A stretch of 33,388 nt of DNA from Oleiagrimonas sp. (GTDB lineage: Bacteria; Pseudomonadota; Gammaproteobacteria; Xanthomonadales; Rhodanobacteraceae). This document shows positions 8,150 to 16,813 of the stretch, one piece after another. The position numbers and the translations under genes are program-made. Below the pieces are notes generated by a model. It was not told the origin of the DNA. It ran no database searches and worked only from the letters and a program-made list of their open reading frames with translations. The stretch is from NCBI RefSeq assembly GCF_027858935.1, contig NZ_JAQIBU010000166.1:1-33388 (forward strand). The letters are read 5' to 3'. The number at the start of each line of letters is the position of its first letter. Within the stretch, counting starts at the first letter, position 1.

Positions 8150-9751
8150 TCAGTGCTTAAGTGAATCCCAAAACCCACAATGGTGCTCGTTTTTAAGTAA
8201 TAATAAAGTTTTTGACCCTGGCCTAGAACTATTTAATGACATGAATTTATTATGGATAAATAAAGGCCAGTATGGTTGATATCCAGAATTAGGATTACCG
8301 TGATTTTTCGCAAAATTTGTCCAATAACTTATCATGACCCGAGATAAATCCTCTTGTTTCGCATCCAACATATGAATTCGTCCACGCGAACCGTGAAATT
8401 CAAAAAAAAGATATTGCAGCTCACTTGAGTGATATGCACCATAGGGTATTGGAGCCATATGCAGATAGACGGGAGCCGTTTCATCTGCAAATTCATAATA
8501 ATAGGTCGGTACAAATTTACTTATTAAATTCGCCTTCTCCAACCCAGGACAGACAAATATACTATCTGTACCAACAGCAGCAAGCGCTAAATCAGGCCTT
8601 TTAAATTTTGATATTTTATACCGCGAAAATATGCCAACCGCATATTTTCCATATGTTTTCCTGATACGTGAAACAAATTGTGCCTTGGTCACCTGTGAAC
8701 CACTGACATATTCCGCATGACCGATAAAATTTGTAACTTCATCTTTATTAGTTCCTATAATTATAGGAACTTTATTGAAATCGCCAGTTTCAAATGCTTC
8801 TTTTTGAGTTCGCGTTAATACAGTTCCGTCGATTATAAGATTAGGGCGTCCATTTGAATATTTACCGCCCAACGCCTGGATCTTTCTTACGGGGAGACGG
8901 CGAAGACAAGAAATTGTTTTATCATTACTTTTAAATCCACATCCTACTTTTTTGGCAAATTTCTTACCATTTATTTCTGCTTTATCTAAACTTTCTGGTG
9001 TAGTCAGGGATGTATAACTTCCGCTTTCCTCGATTGCCCCTTCAAATAGCCCTTTAGCAGTAGGTGAAATGATATTAGCTAAAACGCTTAACCCACCAGC
9101 TGACTCTCCGAATATTGTGACATTATTTGGGTCCCCACCAAAGGATGAAATATTTCGTTTAACCCATTTCAAAGCAAATTGTTGATCCATTAGTCCGTAA
9201 TTACCAAAACGGTGGCCCTCTTTATCAAGGCCAGGAAGAGCCAGGAAACCGAAAATATTCATTCTGTAATTAAGAGTAACTACGATGACATTACCATTGC
9301 GTACCAGCATTGAAGGGTTGTATCCATCACTTGATCCGTGTGCCAAACCGCCTCCGTAAATCCAAACCATTACTGCAAGCTTTTTCTTATGTTTCAATTT
9401 GTATGGTGTAAATATATTAAGATATAAACAGTTTTCGTTTGTCGTTGCATCAGAAAATATTCCATTAGCACCTTGGGCACAGCCTCCTGCATATTTGGTA
9501 GCTAAGAGTATATTATTCCATTTTATAGGTGCCACTGGCGGTCTCCAACGGAGTCGACCAAGAGGTGGTCTGGCATAAGGTATACCTAAAAATTCACGTG
9601 TATTGTCTTTCAACTTCCCTTCTACAGATCCATATTCAGTTCTAACAATAAGCTTTATATCACTATTACTATTTTTTGCATACGCACAAGCCGGTGCTTC
9701 AAGAAGACCAAATGCGAAAGAAACAATCAGGATTAATAAAATTTTTTTCAT
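8150..9751 (-). CDS. Exported type-B carboxylesterase (candidate sulfolipid acyl esterase)
   Basis: A 533-residue alpha/beta hydrolase of the carboxylesterase type B (cholinesterase-like) family. I start it at ATG 9751 rather than the track start at 9823 because this gives a classic signal peptide: MKK, a hydrophobic core, then a cleavage region near ACAYA. Catalytic residues: nucleophile Ser217 in GESAG, acid Glu338 in GTNKDEV, His441 in AYHSSELQYLF, with the oxyanion glycines at YGGG. It should hydrolyse carboxylic esters outside the cytoplasm. The gene is strongly AT-rich, unlike the catabolic core. In context it could strip acyl chains from sulfoquinovosyl diacylglycerol to free SQ-glycerol; the family is broad, so this substrate is a hypothesis. 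A partial operator-like sequence lies about 40 bp upstream (see rejected items). Confidence 0.88.
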   Translation of the reverse strand: MKKILLILIVSFAFGLLEAPACAYAKNSNSDIKLIVRTEYGSVEGKLKDNTREFLGIPYARPPLGRLRWRPPVAPIKWNNILLATKYAGGCAQGANGIFSDATTNENCLYLNIFTPYKLKHKKKLAVMVWIYGGGLAHGSSDGYNPSMLVRNGNVIVVTLNYRMNIFGFLALPGLDKEGHRFGNYGLMDQQFALKWVKRNISSFGGDPNNVTIFGESAGGLSVLANIISPTAKGLFEGAIEESGSYTSLTTPESLDKAEINGKKFAKKVGCGFKSNDKTISCLRRLPVRKIQALGGKYSNGRPNLIIDGTVLTRTQKEAFETGDFNKVPIIIGTNKDEVTNFIGHAEYVSGSQVTKAQFVSRIRKTYGKYAVGIFSRYKISKFKRPDLALAAVGTDSIFVCPGLEKANLISKFVPTYYYEFADETAPVYLHMAPIPYGAYHSSELQYLFFEFHGSRGRIHMLDAKQEDLSRVMISYWTNFAKNHGNPNSGYQPYWPLFIHNKFMSLNSSRPGSKTLLLLKNEHHCGFWDSLKH

Positions 9752-10261
9752 TGGTCTTTTATCTCGTAGAAAAAGATAATAACTACAACCTCTTTTATCT
9801 TCAGTGCTGTAAAGACAATTCAATAATGTAGGAATTAATTTAAAGGACTGGCAGTTATTTAAATTATATCAATCACTAAATCAGTTGATAGCACAGGCCT
9901 TGTTTTCGTTTGTAATTTAATAATTTATTGATAATCTATATTTACTTTAAATAAGGCATATCATAATTAAATATTTTATCGCTATATTGGGGTATCTAGA
10001 TTTGTTCTGATTATTGTATGCTAATTACATATTTATTATGTATTTGATTTATAATTTTTACAAAATAATTTTGTAAATTTTTAATTATTTTAGAAAAAGT
10101 CTAGTTTTTATATGTAAGGCACAAATTCACGGTTTAATAATTATGACTAACTCACCTGCTCATAAAGCTGATCTGCCAAGTTACTAATTAATAATCATAG
10201 ATTTACAAGAAACTACCAGAGACAGCATCTCCCGGTTAACCGGGAGATGCGTTGTGCACAT
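9752..10261. other. AT-rich intergenic region between esterase and TonB receptor
   Basis: About 510 bases, extremely A/T-rich, with no credible gene. It contains the receptor's downstream palindrome (10225-10250) and presumably the esterase promoter. Many TATAAT-like strings occur by composition alone, so I do not call a specific promoter. Confidence 0.6.
10225..10250 (-). terminator. 26-bp perfect palindrome downstream of the TonB receptor (likely terminator)
   Basis: The arm GCATCTCCCGGTT pairs perfectly with its inverse over 13 bp and begins 11 bases after the receptor stop codon. It is GC-rich inside very AT-rich DNA. On the minus strand it is followed by TGTCTCTGG and then a T-rich stretch rather than a clean T-run. 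It is most likely a transcription terminator or RNA-stabilising 3' hairpin for the receptor mRNA. Confidence 0.65.
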
Positions 10262-12670
10262 TCAGAAATTGTATCGGCCGACCAGCCCTACAATTCGTCT
10301 TGCATTCCTGGGCACTTGCTGTCGTACGTAAGAAGCACACGGGACAACATTACCGTTAACTACTGTTAATGAGCAATTTGGTAAACGCACATCTGCATAG
10401 AATGTGTTTAGAACATTTTGCACTTCGAGTTTGACAGAGTAAGTATCTGTATCATCTGATGCTTTCAAGCCAATGTTCCAAATCCCATATGCTGGCTGCG
10501 TTGCATAAGCTGCTTGCGATATAGGTGTTTGAGCTGACTGCCAGTTGTAATTTGTATCAAGACTTAATACAAATGGTAGTGATGGCAATGGCAGTTCATA
10601 ATCACCATTTAATACAAATCTGTATTTTGGCGTTGCAAACTGTTTTCCGTTTCGATATTCACATGTCAATGGAGCACCCACAGGACAGTTGTATTTATCA
10701 ACTTTAGCATTTGTATAAGCGAATCCACCGGCAAGATTCATGCCTGGAATGGGTCTAGCCCGGAAGTCCATCTCCAACCCCTTCGTGCTAACTGTTCCGG
10801 CATTAACAAGATTAGTGATAATTGTCCCGTTGACATTAATGAAGTTGTTTGTCTGAAATCCATTGAACTTGGTGTAAAAGATTGATGTGTTCAACTGAAG
10901 ACGGCGATCAAACAGCACTGACTTAACACCAGCTTCATAGTCTTTTGATGTTTCTGCTGATATCAGAGCCGTATTGTTCGATGTCATATTGAAGAAAACG
11001 TTGTAGGCAGGACTTTTGTACCCCGTGCTGTAAGTCACATATGCCGTACTGTTATCGCTTAAATCTCCCTTCAAACCTATCTTACCAGTGACATGATTAT
11101 CAGTTGCGCTATCACTGTTATTAAAGCTAGGTTGCAATCCAGGCATCCCTCCAAGACTACTTCTACTTAAGTTATATCCAACTTTGTCGAAAGTGTAGCG
11201 TAATCCTAATATGCCGCGTATATGATCGGTGAATGAATATGTGCCTTGACCATAAAGGGCATAATTGTTGTGGGTTATTCTGTCGTATTCCTTACCCGAT
11301 CCGCTTACAAACGTTGATTTTCCAATTGCGCATGGAATGGTTCCATTTGGTAATGCAGGCAATGTAGATCCTACACAAAAAGTATCCAGACGTCGGAAAT
11401 TGTCATGTGCAATTGTGTGGAATAAAAACATTCCGGCAACATATTTGAACCGTCCAGTATCTGGCGAAACAATACGAAATTCCTGTGAATATTGATCAAG
11501 TGACATATGCCCATGATCGGCCATACGGAAGTCGTAAGGTACGGAAGATTCCAGTAGCCCCGGAGGTCCGGGTAAAAAATCACCATCTCGACGTTCCAGA
11601 TTCGTCCACCGGCGTGTTGCAGATATGGATACGAACTTGAATCCACTGGGCATGCTCCAGTCAAATTCAGCTGATAAACCTTCGTTTGTATCTTGCGTTA
11701 ACGGAAGTGTATCTTCATTGATATTCTTGTTTTTTGAATTTGGTACAACAGCGCCTAATTGAGGACGAAGGACCAAACTGGTAAATGGTGTGTTTTGCAC
11801 TATGTTAATAGACTGCCCACAGCAGTTGTCGTTTGTCCGAGACCAATCGGCGATAAACGTTCCTTTCAAGTTTGAATTTGGCCTCCAAATCAATTTGGAT
11901 CTCACGCCACCTTGTTTTGTTCCGTTGCTCAGTTTTCCATTGTAAAAGTTACGTGAATTACCATCAAAATTCCAGTATTCATATGCAACTTGTCCGTCAA
12001 GCGTTGATGAAATAGGTCCTGAAAACAGACCTCTTACGCGATATTCATTATCGTTGAATACGCTGCCCTGGACATATCCAGTTCTTTGATTTGTTGGATC
12101 TGTTGTAACAATGTTTATAGCACCAGCCGATGAATTCATACCAAATAGTGTTCCTTGCGGACCATTCAGTACTTCAACACGCTTCATGTTCAACAGATTT
12201 GTAAAAGCCATACCTGAAGCGGCATATACAACCCCATCTACAACAGTAGACACACTTGGTTCGCTCGCGCGACTAAATGAAACAGTACCTATACCACGTA
12301 TACTGAATGACTGATTTAAGTTTGTCGTTCCGCCATTAAACGTCAAACTTGGGGAAAACTGAGTCAATGATGTCGTAGTGGGTGTCGTCGCTTGTTCAAT
12401 CTGTTCTTGTGAAACGACATTTATTGATGCTGCAACTTTCTGCAGATTTTGCACCCGATGCTCTGCAGTCACCACCACTTCTTGCAGCTGTGCAGAATTC
12501 GCTTTTTCTTTTGACTTATTGTCTGATTTCTTGTTGTTTTTCATGGAAGATGCAGACTTTGCACCTTGTGATTCCTGTTGTTTTGATGACTTTGCCTGCG
12601 CAACGGTTAACGGTACTGCCCCAAACAGCAATGCCATGACGCACACGTACAACGGTCGATAATTTTTCAT
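10262..12670 (-). CDS. TonB-dependent outer membrane receptor
   Basis: An 802-residue TonB-dependent receptor that would import a large or scarce substrate across the outer membrane. I start at ATG 12670, not 12730, because AGGAGG lies 6 bases upstream and the protein then opens with a signal peptide (MKNYRPLYVC through LTVAQA). A Lys/Ser/Gln-rich linker (residues about 27-60) precedes EVVVTA (64-69), a TonB-box-like start of the plug. The plug (about 70-190) includes SIRGIG and VEVLNGPQGTLFGMNSSAGAI; a 22-strand barrel follows and ends RRIVGLVGRYNF with the C-terminal Phe used for BAM recognition. Composition is AT-richer than the catabolic core. A shared operator at 12928-12947 ties it to the SQ regulon; SQ-glycerol or sulfolipid is the inferred cargo. 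No SusD-like partner is present. Confidence 0.92.
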   Translation of the reverse strand: MKNYRPLYVCVMALLFGAVPLTVAQAKSSKQQESQGAKSASSMKNNKKSDNKSKEKANSAQLQEVVVTAEHRVQNLQKVAASINVVSQEQIEQATTPTTTSLTQFSPSLTFNGGTTNLNQSFSIRGIGTVSFSRASEPSVSTVVDGVVYAASGMAFTNLLNMKRVEVLNGPQGTLFGMNSSAGAINIVTTDPTNQRTGYVQGSVFNDNEYRVRGLFSGPISSTLDGQVAYEYWNFDGNSRNFYNGKLSNGTKQGGVRSKLIWRPNSNLKGTFIADWSRTNDNCCGQSINIVQNTPFTSLVLRPQLGAVVPNSKNKNINEDTLPLTQDTNEGLSAEFDWSMPSGFKFVSISATRRWTNLERRDGDFLPGPPGLLESSVPYDFRMADHGHMSLDQYSQEFRIVSPDTGRFKYVAGMFLFHTIAHDNFRRLDTFCVGSTLPALPNGTIPCAIGKSTFVSGSGKEYDRITHNNYALYGQGTYSFTDHIRGILGLRYTFDKVGYNLSRSSLGGMPGLQPSFNNSDSATDNHVTGKIGLKGDLSDNSTAYVTYSTGYKSPAYNVFFNMTSNNTALISAETSKDYEAGVKSVLFDRRLQLNTSIFYTKFNGFQTNNFINVNGTIITNLVNAGTVSTKGLEMDFRARPIPGMNLAGGFAYTNAKVDKYNCPVGAPLTCEYRNGKQFATPKYRFVLNGDYELPLPSLPFVLSLDTNYNWQSAQTPISQAAYATQPAYGIWNIGLKASDDTDTYSVKLEVQNVLNTFYADVRLPNCSLTVVNGNVVPCASYVRQQVPRNARRIVGLVGRYNF

Positions 12671-13258
12671 CTTCACCCTCCTAGTTCCGTCTTGAGAATC
12701 GCCTATAGGCGTTTTCCTCACGAAAATCAATGGACTACTAGCTTTCTGTCTAGCTTAGGGGTGTATACGACAGAGCTTGCTTGAGTCAGGAACTTATACG
12801 CATACCAGCAACTAATTTGGTGTGTGAATAGCTAAGGTAGAACTTCCTGACAGTGCAAACGTTGTAGCGCCTCCCCCTCCTCCACCATGACTTGTTCGTA
12901 ACTTTCTTAACGTGATCTTTATCTGATGTCTTATGTCTTATACAACTATGCTGAAGTGAGGTCAACCCGCCTGGCGAGCCTGTCACGCTGGGCCGGGATG
13001 TTGGGTTAGATCCCAGAACCACCATCTCCACCAGGCTGAACCGCTTGAAGCAAGCGCAAACGGTCCCTTCTGAGATCTGCCGGACTGGGACACGTTGCTT
13101 ATGTGGAAGGGCTCGCGTGACGCCCGTCAATTCAACTCGATGGATGGTCTGCGCTTTACTATTCCTAGCTCTCAAACACCCCTGACAGCAATCTATCCCA
13201 TGGTCTAAATGAGCGGGCCAACCGTTTATATGAACTTATTGGAGTCGCTAGTTTGTAC
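12671..13258. other. Intergenic region upstream of the TonB receptor with one operator and an unassigned GC-richer patch
   Basis: About 590 bases. The receptor-proximal part holds the ribosome binding site; an operator copy lies at 12928-12947. From about 12950 to 13175 the composition becomes GC-richer, and a 129-codon minus-strand ORF (12786-13175) spans it. Its translation shows no family I recognise and looks like a chance frame or a decayed gene fragment. No terminator was seen after the SDR gene stop. Confidence 0.55.
12928..12947. promoter_or_regulatory. GntR-type operator copy upstream of the TonB receptor
   Basis: GTCTTATGTCTTATACAACT is identical at 19 of 20 positions to the site at 23551-23570 upstream of the aldehyde dehydrogenase. 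It lies 257 bp upstream of the receptor start, implying a long leader or a promoter placed well upstream. The likely ligand is the GntR/UTRA regulator at 22788. Confidence 0.65.
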
Positions 13259-14020
13259 TCACACGATGCCGCCATCCACCAGGAAATCCTGACCCGTACA
13301 AGCGCGTGCGTCTTCGGATACGAGGAATAGGACCATCGCGGCCACATCATCCGTACCGAGTCGGAACTTCAAAGCCTGTTCGTCGATAAAACTTTGTTCA
13401 AGTCGATCATCGACCCACATCCGCATCTGACGCTCGGTTTTGATCGCTCCGGGTACCACCGAGTTGACGCGTATCCCCTTCGGGCCCAGCTCCTGTGCCA
13501 TGGTTCGTGTCAACGCGTGGATGCCTCCTTTTGCAGTGGTGTAGCCCGTAAACCCGGTACGCCGGCGTCGCCAACTGACAGATCCCATGTTGATAATTGA
13601 TGCACCCGAAGGCATCAGAGGAGCCGCAGCCTGCATTGCGAAAAAATGTGGACGCAAGTTCACTTCCTGGCTTGCATCCCAAGAAGTGGGTGTGACCTTG
13701 TCATATGCAATTCGTCTGTCATTGGCCGCGTTGTTGATCAGCACGTCGAGTCGTCCCTCGTGGTCTTCCGTGAAATCGCGTATGGCCTGTTGCAGACTGT
13801 CTATGTCGCGCACATCCACCTGACGCGTCCAAAGCGCGGCATGTCCTGCCGCCTTCATCTCACGCACCATTTTTTCGCTGGACTCATTGTCCAGATCTAT
13901 GAACCCGACCCTAGCCTTTTGCTCGAGAAGTCGCCTGACTAGACACGCACCGATTCCAGTAGCACCGCCGGTGACAAAAGCAGTCTTTCCGGAAAGGCAC
14001 GGATACTGATTTTTCAACAT
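13259..14020 (-). CDS. SDR-family sugar dehydrogenase, predicted sulfoquinovose 1-dehydrogenase
   Basis: A 253-residue classical short-chain dehydrogenase. The track start (14119) lies inside the lactonase gene; the correct start is ATG 14020, 4 bp after the lactonase stop, with GGGG upstream, giving MLKNQYPCLSGKTAFVTGG. Cofactor motif TGGATGIG at 17-24, NNAAN at 96-100, catalytic Ser about 147, Tyr160 and Lys164 (YTTAK). Asp43 after the second strand favours NAD. The predicted reaction oxidises SQ at C1 to 6-deoxy-6-sulfogluconolactone, the first step of the sulfo-Entner-Doudoroff pathway known from Pseudomonas putida SQ1. Assignment rests on the lactonase-dehydratase-aldolase neighbours and the sulfolactate genes. 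A run of four arginines (151-154) lies between the catalytic Ser and Tyr and could contact the sulfonate; that is speculation. Confidence 0.85.
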   Translation of the reverse strand: MLKNQYPCLSGKTAFVTGGATGIGACLVRRLLEQKARVGFIDLDNESSEKMVREMKAAGHAALWTRQVDVRDIDSLQQAIRDFTEDHEGRLDVLINNAANDRRIAYDKVTPTSWDASQEVNLRPHFFAMQAAAPLMPSGASIINMGSVSWRRRRTGFTGYTTAKGGIHALTRTMAQELGPKGIRVNSVVPGAIKTERQMRMWVDDRLEQSFIDEQALKFRLGTDDVAAMVLFLVSEDARACTGQDFLVDGGIV

Positions 14021-14024
14021 GAAA

Positions 14025-14927
14025 CTACCCCGCGAAATAGGGTTCGGGAATGCCAGGAACGGGTACCCGAAAACTGAAAATGCCACCGCTATGTGGATGA
14101 CTGCGAAGTTGCTCGTCACTCAGTTGCTGACGAGCTGTGGTGACAAAGGCTGTGCGCATGTCGGACCCCCCGAACGCGATCATGGTGGCGTTGATCGACG
14201 GAATCGTGACCATCTCTACGACTTTTCCATCGGGAGCAAATCGTACTACCCTGCCACCATCATAAAGTGCTGACCAATAACAGCCTTGCGTATCGACACT
14301 GGCGCCATCCGGCCGACCACCTTTGGACTTGAACTCAGTGAACGTGCGCGTGTGACTGATTTCCCCGCTCTCTGAGTCGTAATCCCAGCAACGCACAATA
14401 AGGTTGCGCGTATCTGACCAGTACATGGTCCGTCCATCCGGGCTAAAAGCCAGACCGTTAGCACTACGCACATCTCCAGCAAGACGCTCGATCACACCCT
14501 TCGCATTGATCCGGTGCAGCGCCCCTGATGATCCTTTGAAATCAATCGTGCCTGCCAGAAATCGCCCAACCTGATCACAACGCCCATCATTGAATCTTCC
14601 GCCATCGGGCACTACTACTCCCTCGCCAATCCAACGTGGCATGGCATCGAAATGATCAATCAAGGCAAAACGGTTCCTCATAGCCAGTACAAACCCGCCT
14701 TTGCTTCGCTCGGAAAAACACGCTACAGGTTCTTCAAAGACACGACTGCTGTTGTCACCGCTAACAGGATCGAAACGATTCAGCGTTTGCTCACTGATGT
14801 CGACCCAGTACAAGACCTGGTCCCTTACTGACCAACGCGGACACTCACCAAGAGCGGCCTGTGCATCCAGTTCAAGCCTCACGGCGCCATGTCCACCTTG
14901 TTCGCCTGAAGTTTCCGCGTTGCTCAT
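14025..14927 (-). CDS. SMP-30/gluconolactonase family, predicted sulfogluconolactonase
   Basis: A 300-residue six-bladed propeller lactonase. The track begins at a GTG (14930), but ATG 14927 is spaced better (7 bases) from AAGGAGG. Divalent metal ligands typical of SMP-30 are visible: Glu28 (LGECPRW), Asn157 (ANGLAFSPDG) and Asp207 (RPDGASVD), plus the substrate-side Asn113 (RFNDGR). It would hydrolyse 6-deoxy-6-sulfogluconolactone to 6-deoxy-6-sulfogluconate in the cytoplasm. It is the first gene of a two-gene minus-strand operon with the SDR 4 bp downstream, and is divergent from the dehydratase across a 139-bp region with an operator. The family also includes L-rhamnono-, arabinono- and gluconolactonases, so the sulfo-substrate is inferred from context. 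Confidence 0.87.
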   Translation of the reverse strand: MSNAETSGEQGGHGAVRLELDAQAALGECPRWSVRDQVLYWVDISEQTLNRFDPVSGDNSSRVFEEPVACFSERSKGGFVLAMRNRFALIDHFDAMPRWIGEGVVVPDGGRFNDGRCDQVGRFLAGTIDFKGSSGALHRINAKGVIERLAGDVRSANGLAFSPDGRTMYWSDTRNLIVRCWDYDSESGEISHTRTFTEFKSKGGRPDGASVDTQGCYWSALYDGGRVVRFAPDGKVVEMVTIPSINATMIAFGGSDMRTAFVTTARQQLSDEQLRSHPHSGGIFSFRVPVPGIPEPYFAG

Positions 14928-14951
14928 CACCGCGCCTCCTTCTTAACCACA

Positions 14952-14970
14952 TATTATATATGATGTAATA
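14952..14970. promoter_or_regulatory. Diverged GntR-type operator between lactonase and dehydratase genes
   Basis: TATTATATATGATGTAATA lies in the divergent promoter region, 24 bp from the lactonase start and 96 bp from the dehydratase start. Its reverse complement TATTACATCATATATAATA matches the suyA-side operator TCTTATATCTTATATAAGA at 15 of 19 positions. The sequence is nearly palindromic. Given its AT-richness this is the least certain of the five sites. Confidence 0.5.
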
Positions 14971-15066
14971 TATATGACTATGCAGACATTTCATACACGC
15001 GTGATCCGCTAGGTGGCGTTGCTGCACACACACTGTCGATTCGCAGAATCCGGAACAATATAACTG

Positions 15067-16803
15067 ATGAACAAGCCCAACAGCTCTCGCAAATCAATCA
15101 ATGAACTCCGCAGCCAGAGGTGGTTCGGCACGGCTGGCATGCGAGCATTTGCCCATCATCAGCGCATGTATCAAACCGGCGTCCGACGGGAGGACTACGC
15201 GGACAAGCCGGTCATTGGCATCATCAATACATGGAGTGATCTGAGTACCTGCCACTCCCACTTGAGAAGTCGCGCGCGTTCGGTGAAGGACGGCGTACTT
15301 GAGGCAGGTGGCTTTCCGGTTGAACTTCCGGCGCTCTCGCTAGGAGAAGTGATGGTCAAGCCGACCACGATGCTCTATCGCAATCTTTTGGCTATGGAAA
15401 CCGAAGAGCTTATCCGCAGTCACCCCCTGGACGCTGTGGTATTGATGGGCGGCTGCGACAAGACCACACCTGGTCTCATCATGGGTGCAACCAGTGCCGG
15501 CATACCGGCGTTGTACATGCCTGCCGGCGCTACTCTGAGCACGCGGTGGCGCGGAGAATCGATTGGCACCGGTACCCACACCCGCTCCTATTGGGACCAA
15601 TTGCGTGCAGGCGAGATCAGTGAAGAAGACTGGCGTGAACTGGAATCGGTTTCGGTACGCTCCTCCGGTACGTGCAACACCATGGGTACCGCTTCCACGA
15701 TGGCATTACTCGCCGAAGTGTTGGGATGGACACTTCCGGGCGCTGCTACTATCCCCGCGGTCGATTCGGCACATCCGCGCATGGCGCGAGCCGCAGGAGA
15801 ACGTGCAGTTTCAATGGCATGGGAGGATTGGACTCCCAAACGTTGGCTAAACGCCAGCAATTTCATGAATGCAATCACTTTGCAATTGGCGATTGGCGGC
15901 TCTACCAATGCCGTGATTCATCTGATAGCCATGGCCGGACGGGCCGGCATACCTCTTACTCTGGACAATTTCGCCGATCAGGCCGGTAAAGTGCCATTGA
16001 TCGCCGATCTGATGCCTACCGGTCGCTATCTGATGGAAGACCTGTATTTTGCTGGCGGCAGTCGCGCGCTGTTTGGTGAACTGGGCGACCTACTCGAAAC
16101 CGGATCCCTCAGTGTTACCGGCGACACCCTGAAGGAAAACATCAACGGTGCCAAGGTCTGGAATCACGATGTGATTCGTCCACTGGACAGACCGGTGACC
16201 GATACGCCTGCTTTGGCGGTGCTGCGGGGCAACCTGGCCCCTCATGGTGCCGTTATCAAGCCGTGTGCAGCCACGCATGCGTTGTTGCAACATCGCGCCC
16301 GCGCCGTGGTGTTCGAAAACGCAGCGGACATGCATGAACGTATCGATGATCCAAATCTGGAGGTCAATGCCGAGAGCATCCTTGTGCTGAAGAACGCCGG
16401 TCCAGTCGGCGCTGGAATGCCCGAATGGGGCGGACTGCCTATTCCCCAGAAATTGCTGCGCGCTGGTGTGCGCGACATGGTACGCATTTCTGACGCACGT
16501 ATGAGCGGTACCCATTTCGGCACCTGCATCCTGCATGTGGCTCCGGAGGCTGCAATCGGCGGCAACCTGGCGCTGGTCGAGAATGGAGACGAAATCGAAT
16601 TGGATGTTCTCGCCGGGCGGCTTGAGCTCCTGGTCGATGAAGCCACTCTCGCCGAACGCCGAAAACGATGGCAACGGCCAGATACGATCTATAAACGGGG
16701 TTTTGGCGTCTTACATGTATCGCATGTCAATCAAGCACCGCAGGGATGTGACTTCGACTTTCTCGCAGGTGCTGAGCCCACTCCCGAACCCGACATTTAC
16801 TAG
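15067..16803 (+). CDS. IlvD/Edd family dehydratase, predicted 6-deoxy-6-sulfogluconate dehydratase
   Basis: A 578-residue Fe-S sugar acid dehydratase. The three cluster-binding cysteines are seen: Cys62 (WSDLSTCHSHLR), Cys130 (GGCDKTTPG) and Cys203 (SSGTCNTMG), the arrangement of the [2Fe-2S] L-arabinonate/xylonate dehydratase branch. The predicted reaction dehydrates 6-deoxy-6-sulfogluconate to 2-keto-3,6-dideoxy-6-sulfogluconate. The aldolase gene follows with its ribosome binding site overlapping this stop codon, so they are co-translated. It is divergent from the lactonase-dehydrogenase pair. By sequence alone it could act on a pentonate or hexonate; the sulfo-substrate is inferred from the locus. 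Length is normal for the family. Confidence 0.88.
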   Translation: MNKPNSSRKSINELRSQRWFGTAGMRAFAHHQRMYQTGVRREDYADKPVIGIINTWSDLSTCHSHLRSRARSVKDGVLEAGGFPVELPALSLGEVMVKPTTMLYRNLLAMETEELIRSHPLDAVVLMGGCDKTTPGLIMGATSAGIPALYMPAGATLSTRWRGESIGTGTHTRSYWDQLRAGEISEEDWRELESVSVRSSGTCNTMGTASTMALLAEVLGWTLPGAATIPAVDSAHPRMARAAGERAVSMAWEDWTPKRWLNASNFMNAITLQLAIGGSTNAVIHLIAMAGRAGIPLTLDNFADQAGKVPLIADLMPTGRYLMEDLYFAGGSRALFGELGDLLETGSLSVTGDTLKENINGAKVWNHDVIRPLDRPVTDTPALAVLRGNLAPHGAVIKPCAATHALLQHRARAVVFENAADMHERIDDPNLEVNAESILVLKNAGPVGAGMPEWGGLPIPQKLLRAGVRDMVRISDARMSGTHFGTCILHVAPEAAIGGNLALVENGDEIELDVLAGRLELLVDEATLAERRKRWQRPDTIYKRGFGVLHVSHVNQAPQGCDFDFLAGAEPTPEPDIY

Positions 16804-16813
16804 GAGTCAACGC

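Noticed and set aside
9791-9806. TCTTTTATCTT about 40 bp upstream of the esterase, as a sixth operator
   Set aside because: Matches one half of the motif (10 of 11) but the core half is missing, and the DNA is so AT-rich that chance is likely.
12786-13175. 129-codon ORF on the minus strand
   Set aside because: No recognisable family or ribosome binding site, and it spans the operator; reported only as an unassigned patch.
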